Assembly (NCBI GenBank): GCA_013368315.1
Contig: JAACJM010000186.1
Span: forward strand, 113,511 to 177,510
DNA: 64,000 nucleotides
Reading direction: 5' to 3'
Source of the DNA: Tetrapyrgos nigripes
Lineage: Eukaryota; Basidiomycota; Agaricomycetes; Agaricales; Campanellaceae
The notes beneath the pieces are model-generated. The model saw nothing but the letters and a program-made list of their open reading frames with translations, did not search any database and was not told where the DNA came from. The position numbers were made by a program, and so were the translations under genes. This document shows positions 59,935 to 64,000 of this stretch, one piece after another; positions within the stretch are counted from its first letter, which is position 1; every line of letters starts with the position of its first letter.

Positions 59935-61722
59935 ATGTTCTTGAAGACCATTTTATGCGACAGATGTCATGCAGAGCTTGTAGTCGAACAAGAACCTCTA
60001 CCATCCGACGATCTCTTCCACTCAGCCTACGTTCCCTCTGACCCCGAGACCTCTCGGATACAGTCTCTGCTGCAGTGTGTCGAGAGCGATCTCAACTGCT
60101 ATGACGCAGAGATTGGCAGGCTGTCCCAGACACTCGAGACGCTCAAGAGACGAAGAAACGAGCTTCAGGAGTATAGGGACTGCTACCGGACAGTCTTCGC
60201 GCCCGTTCGAAGGCTTCCTGTCGAACTATTGGCCTATATTTTCTCGTTTTACTGCAATCCCGGTCTTCTGGTCAATGATGATGGAGTAGAAGCCCCTGCA
60301 CTCGTGCTCTCGCAAACGTGTTCCTTCTGGCGCGCTGTAGCAGTCGCTACGCCCGAGCTATGGTCATCTTTGTCTCTCAACTTGGGCCATGTAAAGCATA
60401 GGCCGAGAATCGAGCAACTGGTTGACTGTTACCTTGAACGGTCAGACTATGCCCCTCTGACTTTGGATGTCAGTGCCTTTCATGTGAAAGGAGATGCCGA
60501 CTTCTATGGCCAAGATGTGCATGGGCAACTGATCCATGATCTTCCTCTCAATGCTTGGTCTGTTATACAGTCCTTGCTCGACAAAAGCCATCGCTGGTTG
60601 ACGGCTTCCTTCAATCTTCCTGCCCATGTCTTCTGTCGCGCTGAAGAATACCTCGCTGACACTTGGCTGTCGTTCGGTGGTTCTCAGTCCATCTTGCACT
60701 CCCTTACCCTTGATTGGAAGAAGGATTTTAGTCCAGGGTTCAACTACCTCTATCCCCTCTTGCAGCATGCCCCTGAATTACGAGATCTCCAGATCCGTAA
60801 ATTCGACAAGTCTTACCCTCTGCCTTGCCAATGGGTTCGAAGGCTTCAGATTTTCAGTCCTGTCTCGCAGTCATCAGACTTATTTTCGCTTCTTCATCAT
60901 TGCCCCAGTCTGCGAGAAATCAGCTTCAGCACGGAGCGTACTAAAGACAACATCGATTTCCCCGTCTCGCCGCCCATCATCCTCCCCGAACTTCATTCCT
61001 TGACATACGCGTTCATGACGGGGCATCACTATTATTTCGATGGGTCCAAACTATTATCCTCGATCACTCTACCCTGTCTCACTACGCTGCTCCTCACTTC
61101 GGGTGATGATTGGGCATTGGGCGAAGGCGTGTTCGAAGAATTGAGGGATATGATCCAGCGCTCTGTTTGTCACATACAAGTCCTAGGGTTGCCGTGTAGC
61201 CTTTTCGCGTCTGATCAAGAGTTGATTGAGACTCTCAGTCTCACTCCAGCGGTCAGTGACTTTCGGCTGCAGATTGGTTCACAGTACCGAGAGCATCGAG
61301 TCGTCTCCAGGAATCTTTTTCAACGACTTTCCTTCCACCAGACTTCGATTGGACCGTGTATCCTCCCCCAGTTGAAAAGGTTTCATTTGACGATGAACGC
61401 TAGCCCTACTCGCCGCCTTCCGAACTTCGAGGACATATCCACAATGATTCATTCTCGACTGTCGCCTTCCGGCTTTTCCGATGGCAAGTTGGAAAAGCTA
61501 GCCTGGTTCAAGTTGTCTGGCCAGCTTTACTGCACAGAAGGACGGGAATGGATTCAGTCACTTCATGCTGCGGTCCGCAAGCTTGTATGTGGTCTTGGAA
61601 GGCATGGAGTAAGATTGGACCTGGATAGCGTCCGTGCGACATTGCTTTTGACCATAGATGGGGGAGAGAATGGCAGGGAGAAGAGGTTCAGTAGATGGCG
61701 GTACCACGCCAAATCAGCTTGA
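59935..61722 (+). CDS. F-box/LRR-like protein, intact
   Basis: A single exon of 595 residues. The ATG at 59935 is chosen because MFLKTILCDRCHAEL gives the family N-terminus; the upstream part of the frame has no ATG. Layout: LCDRCH at residues 7-12, a coiled-coil stretch (IQSLLQCVESDLNCYDAEI), an F-box LPVELLAYIFSFYC near 95, APALVLSQTCSFWRAV near 120, LRR-like repeats with LPCLTTLLL, LPNFEDISTMIHSR and the closing WIQSLHAAVRKLVCGLGRHGVRL, more diverged than in other copies. A likely SCF substrate receptor of unknown target. Confidence 0.87.
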   Translation: MFLKTILCDRCHAELVVEQEPLPSDDLFHSAYVPSDPETSRIQSLLQCVESDLNCYDAEIGRLSQTLETLKRRRNELQEYRDCYRTVFAPVRRLPVELLAYIFSFYCNPGLLVNDDGVEAPALVLSQTCSFWRAVAVATPELWSSLSLNLGHVKHRPRIEQLVDCYLERSDYAPLTLDVSAFHVKGDADFYGQDVHGQLIHDLPLNAWSVIQSLLDKSHRWLTASFNLPAHVFCRAEEYLADTWLSFGGSQSILHSLTLDWKKDFSPGFNYLYPLLQHAPELRDLQIRKFDKSYPLPCQWVRRLQIFSPVSQSSDLFSLLHHCPSLREISFSTERTKDNIDFPVSPPIILPELHSLTYAFMTGHHYYFDGSKLLSSITLPCLTTLLLTSGDDWALGEGVFEELRDMIQRSVCHIQVLGLPCSLFASDQELIETLSLTPAVSDFRLQIGSQYREHRVVSRNLFQRLSFHQTSIGPCILPQLKRFHLTMNASPTRRLPNFEDISTMIHSRLSPSGFSDGKLEKLAWFKLSGQLYCTEGREWIQSLHAAVRKLVCGLGRHGVRLDLDSVRATLLLTIDGGENGREKRFSRWRYHAKSA

Positions 61723-61914
61723 TGTCAGTGCTTGAATACGTCCTTACATCGTTGTTGCACTCAGTTGCATTCAGTTGCACTCAGTGGAAGAGTGGATGCT
61801 GCTTGTGTTTCGCTCTTATTACTGACTCCGGTCGGGGTATCGTAATAGTATAGGTTCCATGGAAATCAAATCTCTTTTCGAGAAATCGTAGATCTAGAAG
61901 ATGCTAGTACATAT

Positions 61915-62165
61915 CCCTGCTTGGCCTTACCACGGTCAGAGACTTTGAGTTGAAGGTCGGCTCACATTATCAGGAGGCGAAGGAGGTTGTTACCAGTAAT
62001 TGTTTGAGACGACTCCCTAAGCTTCCCGATTCCTGAATCTTAACAGTCAAGACTTTTCCGTGTAATCAATGAAAGATCGCACTGGCAAACGTCCAGTTTG
62101 TCCCCGTCCCCTTCCAAACTTCGAGAATGTAGCTTCTTTAGGACGATCAGAAGAAGAGACTTAAG
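61915..62165 (+). pseudogene. F-box family relic, C-terminal piece
   Basis: Just past the intact gene, fragments such as FELKVGSHYQEAKEVVTSN and LPNFENVASL match DFRLQIGSQYREHRVVSRN and LPNFEDISTM of that gene. Stops and frame changes are frequent. It is a decayed tandem copy of the gene's 3' part. Confidence 0.6.
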
Positions 62166-62283
62166 TTAGCAGTAAAGCAGATTGGTGCCAGCGTCTGGAT
62201 GGTGGCGATTGGACAACGCTGTTGCCTTCAGCAGGATTACATGTGAAGATAATTGGTCATTTTGAACACTAAATTAAATAACT

Positions 62284-62690
62284 GCTCTGAGAAATGTCCA
62301 AGTACAAATCCAAACCTTCTCTTTCCAATGTACGCAAACTGGGCTCTACATCAGAGAAGAATGATCTGGCCCATTCGCAGGCCAAGGGAGAAGTAGGATG
62401 ACGGACAGCCAACTGAAACTGAGTTATTGTACACAAAGATACACGTAAAATGCAACGAGTTATTGGTAGCAGACGCAAAGTCGAAGTCCAAAAAGAAATT
62501 GAGACTCCAACATGGAACACCTCGGAGCAGGTGGTTCCCTTTAAGCATCCTCCCATTCCTTAGAGATATCCAAGCACAAGTCCAAACCTTCTCTTTCCAA
62601 TGTACGCAAATGGGGCTCCACATCAGAGAAGAATGACCTGGCCATTCGCGGCCCATGGGAGAAGTACGAAGACGGACAGACAACTGAAAA
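62284..62690. repeat. Tandem duplication of an F-box gene 3' end
   Basis: The segment 62293-62425 is repeated with changes at about 62565-62697. Both begin near TCCAA(G)xACAA and share AACCTTCTCTTTCCAATGTA and CATCAGAGAAGAATGA. The unit of about 272 bases contains the end of the coding region and its 3' flank. Confidence 0.75.
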
Positions 62691-63055
62691 CGAGTCATTC
62701 GCTGAAGCTCCAAGGTTGGATCAGGAATCGACCTTCGGGAGCTGACCATGGAGAATATGTCTCCAGGGCGAGGTAAAGGAGAAGTGTCGGACTGGGAGAA
62801 CCACAGTCGGAAATGCTTCAACTGAGGAAGAAGAATGTCTGTGTTGGAAGTCACTTGCATTGATTGTGGATTGTTGATTGTGAAGGTGAGCCTGGAGAAA
62901 AATTCTCCAGCAACAAGCGCACTACAAATCAGCCTAAAACCCAAATCAAGTTCGGTAACTTCAGGGACAAGAGCGAGCAACTGCAGCAGCTCGTTGCTCG
63001 ACTGGACAAAGCTGACCACTCAGCTGCAGTCTCTGCAGATGGCAGCCCGAGCACT

Positions 63056-63690
63056 CAGTGTTGCCGAGGTCCGGGCCATGACCCTGTTGGCCCTGAACCG
63101 ACCCGGACCGACCCCGAGGTCCAGGTCCAGTGGCTATGCAGGACCTGACCCGGACCTAGAGGTCCGGGTCGAGGGCCAGAGGCTGCAGAGGAGGGCCGGA
63201 CCCGACCGGACCCAGGACCTCAAGTGTCGGTATGACCAAGTTTAGGGACTTGAAATGGTATCGTCGACCTTCTTTTGAGCTTCTTCGTAGTACATATAGT
63301 GACCTGAGCTGCCATGTGGTCGCCACAGTTCGTTTTCTTTTCGTTTTCTCACCCAAAATAACTGTACTCGGAATATGCGAGGATGACCTCACAGCTGCAA
63401 AAATGCGCAGACGCATTGTGGCTCCGTTATCACAGTAAGTATTGTCAATTTACATAGATACTAGTAGTAAAATACATTATTTATGGACTGGAGCACTTTT
63501 TATGGCTTTACCTTCGAGAAAAAATTTTTCAATGTGCAGACCAGGGCCGACCCTGGACCGACCCTCTTGAACCAGGTCCAGCAGGTCCAGGGTCAAGGTC
63601 CAACAAGAAGGTGGACCGACCCCGTAGGTCCGGGTCGAGGGCCAGAAAATTTTGGCCAGACCTGACCCGAACTGGACCTCGGCAACACTG
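63056..63690. mobile_element. hAT-type MITE, 635 bp
   Basis: Perfect terminal inverted repeats CAGTGTTGCCGAGGTCC bound the element, and an exact 8-bp duplication CGAGCACT flanks it at 63048-63055 and 63691-63698. Both are hallmarks of hAT (Ac-type) elements. The ends are rich in GGTCCGGGTCGAGGGCCAG, present near each end, and the centre is AT-rich. No transposase is encoded. It interrupts the F-box reading frame at the IQCSGC position. Confidence 0.92.
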
Positions 63691-64000
63691 CGAGCACTGA
63701 ATCATGTCCTTCAAGCCAGGAATGATTGTGCTTTGCTGCACACCTGAACCAAAGCAAGTGAGAACAAGGGCAGTGAGAGACGGCAATGCCAAAGAAGCGA
63801 AGCAGTACAGCCCATGCCTCGATAAGATGAAACTGGCATATAAATGTACGCATTCCGATGTGAGTAATTGGGAGGTCAGACCTGAGAAGCACCTCATCCG
63901 AGTCATCCACCAAGGTCAAGCTCGAAGTCAATTTTTTGCAGAGCTGGGAAAGTCTGCAATGAGCAGGGAACTATTGACAGAGATTCCACAGCCCTAATTG

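Larger units (their letters stand above)
62271..64000 (-). pseudogene. F-box/LRR-like pseudogene split by a MITE
   Basis: The gene runs leftward and its 5' part lies beyond the window. Pieces in order: LQKIDFELDL, SDEVLLRSDLPITHIGMRTF, a frame change, LALPSLTALVLTCF, GLKDMIQCS, then the inserted MITE at 63056-63690. After it come FVQSSNELLQLLALVPEVTELDLGF, GEFFSRLTF, LLPQLKHFRLWF, IFSMVSSRRS and MTRFQLSVR. A one-base loss in TGGCCATTCG near 62640 shifts the frame. A second, undamaged copy of the last 45 codons lies about 270 bases further on and ends at 62271-62280 with LEREGLDLYLDI. Confidence 0.82.

Overview
This is nuclear DNA from a filamentous basidiomycete, most likely an agaricomycete mushroom. 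The evidence is dense short GT-AG introns (about 50-60 bases), protein families typical of fungi (neutral trehalase, Atg15, APSES factor, Ant1 carrier, ABA3-type terpene synthase), and a large family of F-box/LRR-like proteins of the kind expanded in Agaricomycetes. All gene models were read by eye from reading frames and splice signals; no database search was possible.

Layout. 1-3.7 kb: the 3' half of a Ty1/copia pol gene, a repeat-rich stretch, a truncated F-box gene and a hAT-type MITE sitting on that gene's stop codon. 4.7-7.3 kb: a frameshifted F-box gene and an F-box relic. 8.2-20.9 kb: an intact housekeeping block, all on the plus strand (Atg22-like transporter, TPR protein, conserved unknown, neutral trehalase, DJ-1/PfpI-like protein). 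21-25.9 kb: a tandemly duplicated F-box gene, one copy broken by a nonsense codon. 26-30.4 kb: Atg15 lipase and a secreted protein. 30.9-35 kb: F-box genes and relics. 35.3-41.3 kb: a short APSES transcription factor and an alpha-arrestin with a C-terminal PPxY. 42-44 kb: a broken hypothetical gene and inverted F-box 5' fragments. 44.2-52.1 kb: fumarate reductase-like flavoprotein, UDP-glycosyltransferase, peroxisomal carrier, methyltransferase. 52.3-58 kb: a HAD-like pseudogene, an ABA3-type sesquiterpene synthase carrying two lesions, and an intact P450. 58.7-64 kb: a fumarate reductase pseudogene, an intact F-box gene, and an F-box pseudogene split by a second hAT MITE.

How it fits together. 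The window alternates stable single-copy genes with a birth-and-death array of one F-box family: at least 14 copies or fragments, of which three are open throughout (23.9-25.6, 31.5-33.3 and 59.9-61.7 kb). Atg22-like and Atg15 act at the last vacuolar steps of autophagy. The 52-58 kb stretch looks like a decaying terpenoid locus: an ABA3-type synthase and a HAD-like gene are broken while the adjacent P450 remains intact. This is the most interesting part of the window.
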